DNA of 64,000 nucleotides from NCBI RefSeq assembly GCF_038502225.1, contig NC_091357.1, forward strand, positions 4,654,225 through 4,718,224, read 5' to 3'. Each line of letters starts with the position of its first letter. Positions within the stretch are counted from its first letter, which is position 1. The DNA is from Cherax quadricarinatus (lineage: Eukaryota > Arthropoda > Malacostraca > Decapoda > Parastacidae). Below the pieces are notes generated by a model, which was not told where the DNA came from, made no database searches, and was given only the letters and a program-made list of their open reading frames with translations. The position numbers and the translations under genes were made by a program. This document shows, one piece after another, positions 51,743 to 64,000 of the stretch.

Positions 51743-53060
51743 CTGAATTATTTAACAAATGTAAAAAATAATGAGCTAAGGTAGTTTTTTAAAGCTAAAA
51801 TAAAGGAGACAATATAAAAGGGACTAAAATAATTTGTGGTGAACAAATAAAGTGATGATCAAATAATGGAGCTTGGGAATATGATAGTAGGTAGTACTTT
51901 AAAGGTAATTCTTTAAAGTTAGAATTATAATATAAAATTATAATATAAAAGGGACTAATATAAGTTGTGGTGAACAATAAAGTGGTAATCAAATAAATGA
52001 GCTTTGGAGTATAATGGCAAAATAGTGAACTTATTAACTTAGCACCTGAGAATAGCACCTTGATTAGTTTAACAATTGCGAATATATGATCTAAGGTAGT
52101 TATATAGAGCTAAAATAAAGGACAAAAAATATATAAGGGACTACAATTGAGTAATGGTAAACAAGTTAAATGGACAGATAGTCACTATGAAATAATATTG
52201 GTTTAGGAGTAAGATCTGATTTGTAATATTAAATAAGTTGAGCAGTTTATTGCACAATAAAAAGTAAAAAAAAAAAAAATGAGGTAGTTGGTACTAGCTA
52301 GCAAAAGATAGTATTGGTACTTGCAAAAACGTAATTGGAATATACACTAATTGCACACACAATAAAAAGTGACTAAAAAAACAAGTAGTGGTAAACAAAA
52401 TTAAATGGACAGGTAAGAACAATGAATAATGGTAATGTATTGGTTATAATATGATAGTAAGATGGTAGACAGGTACAAAGGATAATATAAAGGTTGGAGT
52501 TGAATATGCAAACTTGAAAATTTGGCAACAAAATGTTATGGGAAGTATAAAATAATGTTTAATGTACAAAAGTAAAATTGACTGGTAGTAAAAATGGTGT
52601 TTAATAAAATTTTAGTAAGTAATAATGATTACAAAAAAAGTGAAAAAGTAATGTTTATTTCATTCAATATTGCACTGGTAGTTATACTAGAGGTTATATG
52701 GCAGTACAAGGTAATTAAGAGTACTCTAAGATAGTAAATGTGGTATAAAACAGGTAAAGGTAATTAGACAAGTAATGGTTATTAAATGTCAAAAATGTTA
52801 AGAGTAAATTGGAATTATAGTAAAAATGATAATTATTAATTTTAGTAGGTAATATCAGTTGATAGTATCTAAAAAAAAAAAATGAGGTAGTAATATGGAC
52901 AGAGAAAGTATCAATTCAGCTAATGTTTAAGCAAACAATAGTAAATAAGAAAATTACATAAGGTGACTTATGCTTACTAGTAAAATCACAAAAAGAGGTA
53001 GTTGATTATTTAAATACTAAGAGATTGTACAATGAAATTTGAACAATAATGGAGCAAAAC
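51743..53060 (-). repeat. AT-rich 5' region of the LINE with degenerate tandem units
   Basis: Units containing AAAAGGGACTAAAATAATTTG, TGGTGAACAAATAAAGTG and GTGACTAAAAAAACAAGTAG-like blocks recur around 51815, 51945, 52130 and 52370, roughly 130-240 bp apart. LINE 5' UTRs can be tandemly repeated promoters. Here this is inference from position. Confidence 0.5.
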
Positions 53061-53239
53061 ATACACTACGCTACGTAAGCTTTTAAGTTGGACATTGGAC
53101 ACTACTTTGGCTGGCTCTTCTGAACTCGACTAGATACCTACTGTGTAGGAGAAACTTTTCAACACTAGATGCCTAACTGTTACACACGATCATATTCATT
53201 TGTATTCGAGGTACATTGATTTAAAAGTTTTCGCGTAGT

Positions 53240-53395
53240 CTCCACAAGAGAGGTCCTTGCTGTTAATGCAAGGAATTGGACCTGACGTTCCCTGAATCGA
53301 ACTGATGTACTTCTTTTTTCCCAGACGCTGTATGACACCCATCCCCATTCCTCTTCCCACGGTTTGAGTGCTTCCCCTCTGAATGTACGTAATAA
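53240..53395 (+). mobile_element. Diverged S1 SINE-like repeat
   Basis: GGTCCTTGCTGTTAATGC, GAATTGGACCTGACGTTCC, CCAGACGCTGTATGACACCC and GAGTGCTTCCCCTCTGA follow the S1 order. Confidence 0.65.
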
Positions 53396-55489
<2,094 letters not shown>

Positions 55490-55594
55490 TATACGAAGAC
55501 CTACCCTATCCTACTCGACCAAGATATTCCTACAATTGGGCAAGTATTATTGAATTTGGGCTTGCCGTGATGTCACCTTTCATTTAGTGAATTT

Positions 55595-55765
55595 TTTCCC
55601 GGTAGCTCAGTGGCCACAGAGTTCAATTCATAAGGATTTGTCCTAGCAGATAAGACATAATAGCAAGTCTAAAACCCGCTGCCCCCTGTTTTGATGAATC
55701 GTTAAATACGTACCTGGGTGTTGTGCATCGCATCCTGGCATTAGTGTTTACCATAGACTAGACTC
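55595..55765 (+). mobile_element. Diverged tRNA-like SINE
   Basis: CCCGGTAGCTCAGTGGCCAC (A-box-like), GAGTTCAATTCA (B-box-like) and GTACCTGGGTGTTGTGCATCGC resemble a decayed S2-type copy. Confidence 0.5.
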
Positions 55766-56267
55766 CAAAGAGCCAAAGTTTTAAAAGAAACCGAGGCATG
55801 ATATAACTATAAAAAAAACTGAAACCAAAATCTTTGTAAATAGATCCGTTTGTTAAAAAGGGGAAATAAGTTACTGAATTACTACAGTTGAACGGTCTGT
55901 CCATTTTTTTGGTTAACAATGCCTCTTAAGTTTGATTTTCTTTTACATAAAGAGAAATTACGAGGGGGGTTAGTATTTATCCTTGACCAGGTTGTTCAAT
56001 AAATTTTAATGTTTGATAGGACCAAAATGATAGTAGAAGTCTTCAGAGGTTGTTGAAAGTTCAGTTCAGGCAAACTCATGACTAGTTATGTTTCACAACA
56101 GTTTCAAATGCAGGGAAAGCGAGTCAACTTTTAATTCCGCATTTAGGACGCAAGACTTAAACATAAATAATTATAATAAATACAAGTATTTAAAATTATA
56201 TATTTCCGTTTTGTGTATATCAAATGACGGTTCAAAGGTCTCTAGGCTTAGATCAAATGGACCCCCT

Positions 56268-56420
56268 CAGTGGAGGTTCCTTGATACTGACGAGGGGCTC
56301 TTAGTATTAGGAATGGCACCAATGTTTCCCCTTCCTAGGATTGAGCCTAAATTCCTAACATTACTCAGGGCGCTGTATCACCCCTACAGGTTTAGTGTTC
56401 CTCTCCTCCCATGAATGCAT
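56268..56420 (+). mobile_element. S1 SINE-like repeat
   Basis: CCCTCAGTGGAGGTTCCTTG, GACGAGGGGCTCTTAG, GGATTGAGCCTAAATTCC, GGGCGCTGTATCACCCC and GGTTTAGTGTTCC follow the S1 order. Confidence 0.7.
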
Positions 56421-56469
56421 GGTTAAGTCAAGTAGGAAGTGACTTTTTCACGATACCCTTTGTTAACGA

Positions 56470-56522
56470 TTTCTTTTTTTTTTTTTTTTTTTCAACAAGT
56501 CGGCCGTCTCCCACCGAGGCTG
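56470..56522 (-). mobile_element. RTE-like LINE 3' tail, very short
   Basis: A poly(T) run, then CAACAAGTCGGCCGTCTCCC and ACCGAGGC, the last 50 bp of the RTE family. Confidence 0.8.
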
Positions 56523-56755
56523 TTTTCGTATTTATATAAATAGGGATTTTTTCTTCATAGGTATCCTCGAAAGGTACCTTTAGAGAAGCCTACATATTTT
56601 TTCCATCCAAGGTTTTCGTTTATAACTAACGTCTCATTGGATCGGCTTCAACTTTTAAGTTCTGGTGTACTATAGCAAGGGAAGTAGGGTTCATGCAATT
56701 ATTGGCATGTCCAGGTGCCATCTGGTCAGTGGTATGTAGTTTTTAAGCTTTGATT

Positions 56756-56935
56756 TCCGTGTGATGACTTTAGCAAGCCTCCTCTAATCGACTTGGTTAG
56801 GTAAGGTTCGTCAGGAAACAGGACAAATGTTTCCTGACGCGGGTCTTAGACGATGACCCGCCTTTGGAGCTTTTGGTCATCTGAACGAGGCCTTCCGCTG
56901 GCTTACCGGTCCACCCCTTTAAAAATTATGGTCAT
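56756..56935. repeat. Dispersed repeat with hairpin; second copy at 60005-60115
   Basis: GTTTCCTGACGCGGGTCTTAG, GATGACCCGC, GGTCATCTGAACGAGGCC and TTCCGCTGGCTTACCGG match 60014-60100. The hairpin CGTCAGGAAACA/TGTTTCCTGACG lies at 56809-56840. Confidence 0.6.
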
Positions 56936-57645
56936 TTATAACCATTTAGTATCGACTTGAAATTTTCATCACTGGTATATCCTGGTTAGAAGACGGTAGT
57001 GATTGTTATTGGGGTATAATATGCTAATTTAATTTTCCAAGTGGTGTATTGTTTCCCCTTCAATATCTTTACTATGAATCATCTTAAATGCTTTAAAGCA
57101 TTGACTGGTGCTGCTTTTGGTAAAGATGATACCCTCTAAGTTCAGTTTGTGTAGGTACAAATCTGTCACTGTATTAGAGCGAATGTTAGACATCATGCGA
57201 TAACTGGAGAATGCCTGTTTTGGTTGGTTTCAAACTTTTAGCTCTATGTTCACAGAATGGTAGGTTCACGTTGTTATATCCTGGAGTATCTGTAAGTGGT
57301 TATTAGAATTTCTTCCTTTTTTTCCTTCTCTTTTTTTGTTGTTGCATTAGAAATTTTTAACTGGCTTGAACTTTTGCATGCATTGAGGTAGAGGGGGTTA
57401 GCTTATAAAATACTGGGATAACTCTTGGATCGTGCATCAACAGAAACTTAGTTTTAGCTCAGGTTAGTGTGTAGTTTTAATACCTATTGCTGAAAGTACT
57501 AAATGTCCTCGTAGGTTAAAGCCTTTGTAAATCTCATAGCTGCCTCTCATCCTCCCTACACAACTATTAGTCTGACAAGCGTTTGGTAAAATTAGTAGAC
57601 ATTTAATAAGCTTTGGTTTTGTGTATATATGTACGCTCTGCTTAT

Positions 57646-57909
57646 ACAACAGGTTAGGTTCCGGGCTACTGCTGTAAAGTGAAAAATGGTTGTAAATTGA
57701 AAGTTTACACTTGTTTACACTTACATATTAAGTGAGCATTAGGCCTAAAAGATGTATATACAGTACACACTACTTGCCTTAAAAAATATTTTCGTCCTTG
57801 TATTTATTGTAGGAAGTCTGACCAGATGAAATGAATACGTATAGTTAAAAAATCGCTGTTTTATCGAAACTCCGTAAAGCGAAGCGCTGTAGAGCGGGGG
57901 CCCCACCTG
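57646..57909. mobile_element. TA-flanked MITE candidate
   Basis: TA lies at 57644-57645 and 57910-57911. The left end CAACAGGTTAGGTTCCGGGC and the right end, read inward CAGGTGGGGCCCCCGCTC, match imperfectly. CTGTAAAGTGAAAAATGG and TCCGTAAAGCGAAGCGCTG are subterminal. Confidence 0.5.
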
Positions 57910-58640
57910 TAATTTTAAGTGCCCATTTCTACCACTGCTACTAAGGATAATTTTCCGTTAAATTCGTGTTGCTGAGTCTTGTTACATTCTTGGGAGAAAG
58001 TAGTGTACAGTGTTATAGTGAAAACCCGGCGGGGGGGGGGGGCGCAACAAATACAGGGAAGTGTAAAGGGATAATAAATATTTCAATAATTGTTTATGGA
58101 AATAAACACAAATGCAGTGTAATGAGGTATTACATATCAATAACGGATCATGTTATGCTGCATTTGTTTCTATCTTGTAGGTATTTGAGGTCTTTTCTTC
58201 AATACTCATGAAAGTTTCTAAAGTGAGTTTCTGTTCGACTGAGCTGCGGTGCTTAGATTGGACTACGTGCTACTAGTACCTAAAACTTGGTTAAAATAGC
58301 CTTCAATCAGAAGGCAGATACCAGGCTATGGGGAAGGGGGGATGACCCCCGGAATCAAGAGGTAGACAGGTTGGTTGGTGAATCCATCTCTTATGTCCCA
58401 ATATGTCCTCCAAACAGGACGGGCACTTTCGCACGCATTAGACTTCATGTTTCTTGTTGATGTACATAATGTCACAAAGTAAATATTTCTTCTAATAGGT
58501 TACTGTAAGAAAGTGTAAATGAATGTCTGACCAAGTAAAATGTCGTAGTCTTTTAGAGCTTATATCCCCACAATTCTAGGATTGGTCCCAAATATAAGCG
58601 CGCACAAACTATTTTCCCAGGAAAGTAGGAGGCTTGGCAG
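57910..58640. other. No gene seen; G-homopolymer at 58029-58042
   Basis: Unique-looking sequence with a poly(G) run. ACGGGCACTTTCGCACGCAT (58421) recurs at 47362. Confidence 0.5.
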
Positions 58641-58935
58641 ATAATGCAAAATTCCCCCAGTGAAAGGCAGGGAAAAGCTCTTATGTGTCAAGTGGCCAAG
58701 ACTTTTCAACCTCCTCCTTTCTTACATACGGAGGGATTACCAGCAGACCCTTGGCTGTCTTCGAGAAAGAGCTGGAGAAGTTTATGGTCATTGCCTGATT
58801 AGCCGGCTGTGGTGCTTATGTTGTACATGTACTTCGTACGGCTAGTCCCAACAGCCTAGTTAATGAGGCCATCTACCGGAAGGCTTGATTTGTAACTAGG
58901 TTGCGAGGGCGTTGACCCTCGCAACACACCAGGTA
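58641..58935 (+). pseudogene. CR1-like LINE C-terminus and 3' end
   Basis: Sense remnants include GAAAGAGCTGGAGAAG, GATTAGCCGGCTGTGG and a GGGCGTTGACCCTCGCAACA terminal block, similar to the reverse complement of 62522-62720. Frames are broken. Confidence 0.5.
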
Positions 58936-60399
58936 GACTCATGCTAGTTAAGTTGGAAGATGTGGTTCATGTCCAGTTTAACCAAAGATTTTACCATAAC
59001 TAGCACCATCAAATGTATCTTATACATAACAGAGTAAGTTCACTATAGATTTGACTTGTGTAGGAAGGAAATAATAGGTTTGCAAATATTCGTTATAAAC
59101 CACCTTGGATATTTTTAACATTTAGGTATTGTACTTGTTGGGATCAATTATGATGCTAATTAGCAAAGGTAATTCTGGCCGGGTTAAGCTTTTCTTATGT
59201 CAGTGACCCACTGTCAAGTAAGTAATAGTCGCCTACACTGTGTGCAGGTTCGCATCTTGCTGTGTACTCAACGTCAATTCGCTCGTTTGCGAATTGTTAA
59301 GCATACAAATTGTAGTATGGCAACCATCCACAAATGACTATTTACAACTAGTACAGGTACTAGATATATAATGTATATCAGTGCAGACAATTTGTGAAGT
59401 TCAGGGATGTGCAACAATTAGATATTTTATTAAGGAAGGTTTCACCCACTAGGACGTTGTCCAATACATATACGTATTACTAAAATTGGGTTACATAATT
59501 GATAAATGTCAAGTGAAGCGGAGAAGGGTAAGGTTTGAAGGCTGTGATATGTTTGGGTGTAGCCATATTATCTTCGTTATCATTTAGTGGCGTCTTAAGG
59601 TAAAATGTTTACAGAGTACACCCGAGATGCTGAATCCCCTGAATTTTGGATGATTGTCTTCACTACTGCTGTCATAACGGCTTTCAAACAATGCCGCTCT
59701 GGTAATTCACTCTTTTATTAACTGATAGCTTCATCTAATTGCACAAGATGAGTACATGAGTATCACACGAGTTACTTTTGATTGTCACAACTAAATGCAT
59801 ACTTGTTGGTTCAGGGTAGTCTCGCCTATGCACTTTTCACCCCTCTCCTCCCTTCCCCAGTCCCCAAGAGGGAGATTCTGTTCCCACAGACTCCGGTCTA
59901 TTCTAGTTAATTTTTTTTTTTTAAAAAGTCCTTGTTTCAAGTTCAGTTTTAGTTTGTGCCCTGGACACGTTACTGGCTACTTTGCTGACGGGGAGGTTAC
60001 GAAAGATTCGTTCCTGACGTGGGTCTTAGTCGTATGATAACCCGCAACTGGAGCATTTGGTCATTGACCGAGGTCTTCCGCTGGCTTACTGGTTCATCCT
60101 TTAAAAATTTATATTAGTGGCTACACGCATGTGTGCTAGTGCAGATGATGCACTGGGCACGTTTTCTCCACTTCGAGAAGCATGGTGGGAAATGTAAGCT
60201 ATTAATTACACGGGTAATTGTAGTCACTCTTCTAGGAACTCTGGAACAGCAATGATTATGCGTCTCGTGGTCCTGATCTCATTGTTTGGATAGAGGTCTG
60301 TTAGCTGGTTTCTTGTTTAGTTTTAATTAAACTTGGAATGGGATCTGGGCAAATTCGCAGACACAAAAAGGCAGGATAATAGATTGAGGTAGGTGCCCC

Positions 60400-61190
60400 T
60401 TCAGGGGGTTTTAGACACTAGTGTCGTGGTCAGAAAAGTGTCATATGCAGTTCAGTGTAGATAAATGCAAAGTCCTGAAACTCGGGAATGTAAATATAGA
60501 ACTTGGCCATACAGAATGCGAAAACGACTAAGGAACTATGGTGAACAGCAATCTGGAGCCAAGACAGCATTACCTTAGCATACGTAGTAAGTCACTGATT
60601 ACTGGGATTAAAATGAAGTCCGGACGTTATACTACAACTCGACACATTAGTAAGGCCTCGCTTCGATTATGCAGTTCAGAATGGATGTAAATTAGAGAAC
60701 ATTCGGAGAAGAATGGCAAAGTTAATTCATTTCATAAGAAATTGTCTATAAGAAGGAAGATTGAAATCCCGTAACTTTCATTCTTTTGTAAGACGTAGAA
60801 TGAGGGGAGACATGATTGAGGTGTAAAAGAGGAAACTGGGCATAAATATGGTCCTGAGGATACCCCTTCAAGAGAGAATTCGAAATAGTGGATTCAGATT
60901 GAACAAGTTTAGATTTAGAAAGGATATAGTTAAGTACTGGTTTGGAAATGAGTAGTCGATGGATGGAACAGTCCGCCTAGTAGGGTTCAAATATAGGTTA
61001 GATAAATACACGAGTGAGAACGGTTTGATGTGAGTGGGACTTGCACTTGAGTTAACAGGGTTATCAGTTTTTTTCCTTGGGCAGCTTTGAAAATGGGTTG
61101 GGCAAATACTTGTTAGTGGGTTGGGTTCGAGGAGGACCTACCAAGTATGGACCAGTAGTTCTGTTGCAGCAGTGTTCCTCCTCATGTTCT
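60400..61190 (+). pseudogene. Degraded CR1/L2-like LINE C-terminal region
   Basis: Plus strand: GTGTAGATAAATGCAAAGTCC (FNVDKCKVL-like), AGGCCTCGCTTCGATTATGCAG (RPRFDYAVQ), RRRMRGDMIEV near 60797 and NKFRFRKDIVKYWFGNE near 60905. It ends in GCAGTGTTCCTCCTCATGTTC. It is homologous in layout to 41285-42000 of the large LINE but on the opposite strand and heavily mutated. Confidence 0.7.
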
Positions 61191-62520
61191 TGATTATAAA
61201 TTTGATGGTGGGCTCCACATTGGTGTTAAGAACAAAGTGAAAGTTCAGTCTTGTAGGAAAAATAACTCGAGTCGGGTAACCACATGGTAGGCTGGAATGC
61301 TCAGTTCCCAGTGTAGATTTGAAGGTTTGCAAAAATTGCTTTGATGTGTGAACCTCTGGTCATTTTAAAACATTGTGCATCTGTTCTTCCTAGCTAAAAC
61401 GGTAAGTTACTACATGGTTCTACTAGATCCATAAAGTTCTTGATGGGTAAAGTTGTCCTTAACTTGGTTGTGTAGCAGTAGTGTGATGGCTTAGTGAAAG
61501 TCCTAGTCCAGAGTAGCTAATCGTTTGTTCATGTTTTGGCTCAGGTGTCACTAGAGTGCTTTAGATGTTTGGCTTATGGTACTACGTAGTGTTAATAGGT
61601 GTTTTGAGGGTCTCTTAACTTGTATTGGGAATGTTGATCTCGGGTTGCTTGCAAGCTATGCAGTAGATATTTACATTGATCAGAGTTAAGTATGCGGCAG
61701 GCCTGGCTAAGGAATGTCTTGAGTTGCCTAGAGCCATTTGTTCCTGTATGGGTTCAAAGGTTTTTAAGTCTAAAGAACGTAATTAACTTTGGAGTCGTAG
61801 TACAAGTCCACCGCGTTGAGAATGGCCATCCCGCCCCCATTTGTCCGCGACGATGACGCACATGTGCATAATGCACACGAAAACAAACTGTGCGAGTTCA
61901 AGCGGATTTATGGAGATAGTTAATGATGCATCCACTTGACTTGCGTCTGATAAGGAGGCGTTTACCCTTTCCATACTTGTCCCACGTGATAGGTTATAGA
62001 ACGGAGATAACAGAGACAACTTAAGGTGATGAGGTTCGTGGAGGGGTGGGGGAGTTTTGGTGGAGTACGGGGAGGGGTGGGGATGTCATGATGGAATGCG
62101 TGGAGAGATGTTAGGGTGTTGTGGTGGTGGAATGTGTGGAGGGGTGCTGGTGTTGGGGTGGTTGGGTACAAGTGTGGATAATGAAGGGTGAGGGTGAGAC
62201 CTAGATGGGGAAAACATTTAGCCTAGAAATACTCGCATGGTCGGGTCTGGTTCAGAATAATGTAACGAAAATGCAACACACTACACCAGTGATAACCTCA
62301 CATAACTGAAAGTTACCTGGTTAGTTTCTGCAGTCTTGTTGCCAGATGCGAGTTTTTTTTTTTCCAGGTTAAATACAAGTTTTTTTCAGATTTGTCACTA
62401 AGCCAACTTAAAATAGAGTAAATAGTATGCACAGGTTTACAGGAAACATCAAGATATTGTTGCTGGGAACCTCGTAACGAATCAACTTGGACGAGAATAG
62501 TTTGCATTCTTTCCACCCCT
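61191..62520. other. No gene seen; G-rich tract at 62036-62165
   Basis: GAGGGGTGGGGGAG, GGTGGAGTACGGGGAGGGGTGGGG and further GGTGG units could form a G-quadruplex on the plus strand. Reading frames here lack any family signature. Confidence 0.5.
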
Positions 62521-62521
62521 A

Positions 62522-63765
62522 GTGTTTACCTGGAGAGGGTTTCGAGGGTCAACCCCCCCCCCAGCTCGGTCTGAGACCAGGCCTCGTGGTGGATCAGGGT
62601 CTGATCAACCAGGCTGTTACTGCTGGCCGCACTCAAACTGACGTACGTACCACAGCCCGGTTGGTCAGGTACTGACTTAAGGTGCCTGTCCAGTGTCGCC
62701 TTGAAGACAGCCAGGGATCTATAGGTAATCCCCCTTATGTATGCTGAGAGGCAGCTGAACAGTCTTGGGGCCCCAGACACATTATGTTGTCTCTGTGTAC
62801 TCGTGGCGCCCCTGCTTTTCACTGGGGGAAAGTTGCATCTCCTGCCGAGTCTTTTGCTTTCATAGGGAGTTATTTTCGTGTGCAAGTTTGGTACTAATCC
62901 CTCTTAGATTTTCCAAGTATATATTATTGTGTATCTCTCTCGCCTGTGTTCCAGGGAATACAGATCAAGGGCCTTCAACCGTTCATAGTAATTTAGGTGC
63001 CTTATCGTACTTAGTGTGTCGTGAAAGTTCCTTGTATATTCTCCAGGTCAGCAATTTATCCTGCCTTGAACGGGGCAGTTAGTTTACAGCAGTATTCCAG
63101 CCAAGAGAGAACACGCTATTTGAAGAGAATCATCATGGGCTTGGCATCCCTAGTTTTGAAGGTTGTTCTTTTCCATCCTATCACTTTCCTAGTAAACGAG
63201 GTAGATACACTGTTGTGGTCTTTGAAGTCGAGATCCTCTTACATAATCACTTCCAGGTCCTTCACATTATTTTTTCGCTCTATTGCATGGTTAGACTTTG
63301 TCGTATACCCTGATATAGTTTTAATTTCTTCAAGATTTCCATATCTGAGTAGTTGAAATTTCTCTTCATTGAACTTCATATTGTTTTGAGTGTCCCATTT
63401 GAAGATTTGGTTGATGTCCGCTTGGAGTCTTGCGGTGTCATCGATGGAAGTCACTTGCATGACAATCCGGGTGTCATCCGCAAATGAAGACACGGAGCTA
63501 TGGCTTATATCTCTGTCAGATATGAGGATGAGGAATAGAATGGGAGCGAGTACTGTGCCTTGTGGAACAAGAGCTTTTCACTTTTCACTGTTTTATTTGT
63601 CAGGAAGTTAAAGATGCATCTACCAACTTTTCCTGTTATTCCTTTAGCACGCATATTGTGCGCTATTACACCATGGTCACACTTGTCGAAAGCTTTAGCA
63701 AAGTCTGTGTATACTACATTTGTATTTTGTTTATCCTCTACAGCATCCAGGACCTTGTAAAGTAA
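62522..63765 (-). pseudogene. CR1-like LINE, RT to 3' end
   Basis: From right to left: VLDAVEDKQNTNVVYTDFAK and AFDKCDHGVIAHNMRAKGI (motif A, 63740-63640); a broken motif B region around 63560; SSFADDTRIVMQVTSIDD (motif C, FADD, about 63485) and LQADINQIFKWDTQNNMKFN. The post-RT segment follows, with STQRQHNVSGAPRLFSCLSA, FKATLDRHLKSVPDQPGC and AASSNSLVDQ near 62640. The 3' terminus CCTGGAGAGGGTTTCGAGGG is at 62527. Multiple frame breaks. This copy identifies the GGGGGTCAACGCC terminal repeats elsewhere as its 3' ends. Confidence 0.8.
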
Positions 63766-63841
63766 AAGGACACAAGTGCAACTAATGTGACATTTTATTA
63801 TGGCTACTACTACTACCACTAGTATTGCACCTCACTCTGAG

Positions 63842-64000
63842 CCTATTTATACCCTGTGTCCATGTCCATGTACACAAGGCTGGCGCCTCCCTGACCACTG
63901 CACGATCCTTCAAGCTGAGCTGGTGGCGATTCAGCAGGCATTGTCACATGCCCTACGACATCGACTCCGACCTGTCATACATGTTGATTCCACCTCTGCA
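63842..64000 (+). pseudogene. RNase H domain fragment of a retrotransposon, cut by window edge
   Basis: In one plus frame the peptide QGWRLPDHCTILQAELVAIQ, then QALSHALR, PVIHVDSTSA matches the RNase H1 fold of retrotransposons. TILQAELVAI carries the catalytic Glu and HVDSTSA the Asp. The first Asp (IYTDG-type) reads IYTL, so it looks mutated. The element continues right of the window. It could be an I/R1-type LINE or an LTR element. Confidence 0.65.

Larger units (their letters stand above)
48365..53060 (-). mobile_element. Young LINE (CR1/Rex1-like), near full length
   Basis: It is read from right to left: an AT-rich 5' region (about 53060-51743), then an ORF with APE endonuclease (51742-50702), linker and RT (50697-49273), and post-RT region (to 48720). 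The 3' UTR ends in TTTCTAAATAAAAATAAATA and AAGATT. Only three lesions break the ORF: one extra A in an A-run near 50705, a TGA near 50371 and a single-base frameshift near 49310. Clade naming is by overall pattern only. Confidence 0.85.

Overview
The window looks like a gene-poor, repeat-rich stretch of an animal nuclear genome. Introns, TA- and TTAA-flanked MITEs, Penelope-like elements, CR1/L2-, RTE- and Jockey-like LINEs and long microsatellites all point to a metazoan. The repeat repertoire resembles what I remember from decapod crustaceans (crayfish or shrimp); that assignment is inference. I see no bacterial genes, operons or CRISPR arrays.

One conserved host gene is recognisable: the 3' part of a FAM210A-like gene (DUF1279 plus C-terminal coiled coil). 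Its exons are at 710-855 and 1850-2211, and earlier exons lie left of the window. Its last intron carries a TTAA-flanked piggyBac-like MITE, and a second MITE lies just downstream. A second possible host signal is at 35.0-36.9 kb. Two related CpG-rich modules, each with an NRF1-like site and followed by a consensus 5' splice site, look like duplicated non-coding first exons. No coding exon for them was found.

Layout: 0-0.6 kb, RTE-like LINE pieces in opposite orientations; 0.7-2.5 kb, FAM210A; 2.5-9.2 kb, RTE 3' tails (including a 300-bp-arm palindrome) and a piggyBac-like MITE; 9.8-11 kb, Penelope-like GIY-YIG fragment; 12.65-13.9 kb, RTE LINE interrupted by a mariner-type MITE; 15.0-16.2 kb, decayed Tc1 transposase; 20.1-22.05 kb, three TA-flanked elements in one trinucleotide-repeat tract; 25.0-27.0 kb, hAT fragment; 27.2-33.5 kb, Penelope terminal repeats with hammerhead-ribozyme-like motifs, plus a Jockey-like LINE; 41.1-45.0 kb, nearly full-length CR1/L2-like LINE with esterase ORF1, endonuclease and RT; 48.4-53 kb, a young LINE with few lesions; 55.2-55.5 kb, a TG/CG/CA tract; 60-64 kb, degraded CR1-like LINEs and a truncated RNase H domain.

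The genes do not form a pathway; this is a record of layered insertions. The points most worth following are the hammerhead-like motifs, the UGAUG stop/start overlap in the CR1 element, the paired NRF1-type modules, and the microsatellite hit three times by TA-targeting elements.
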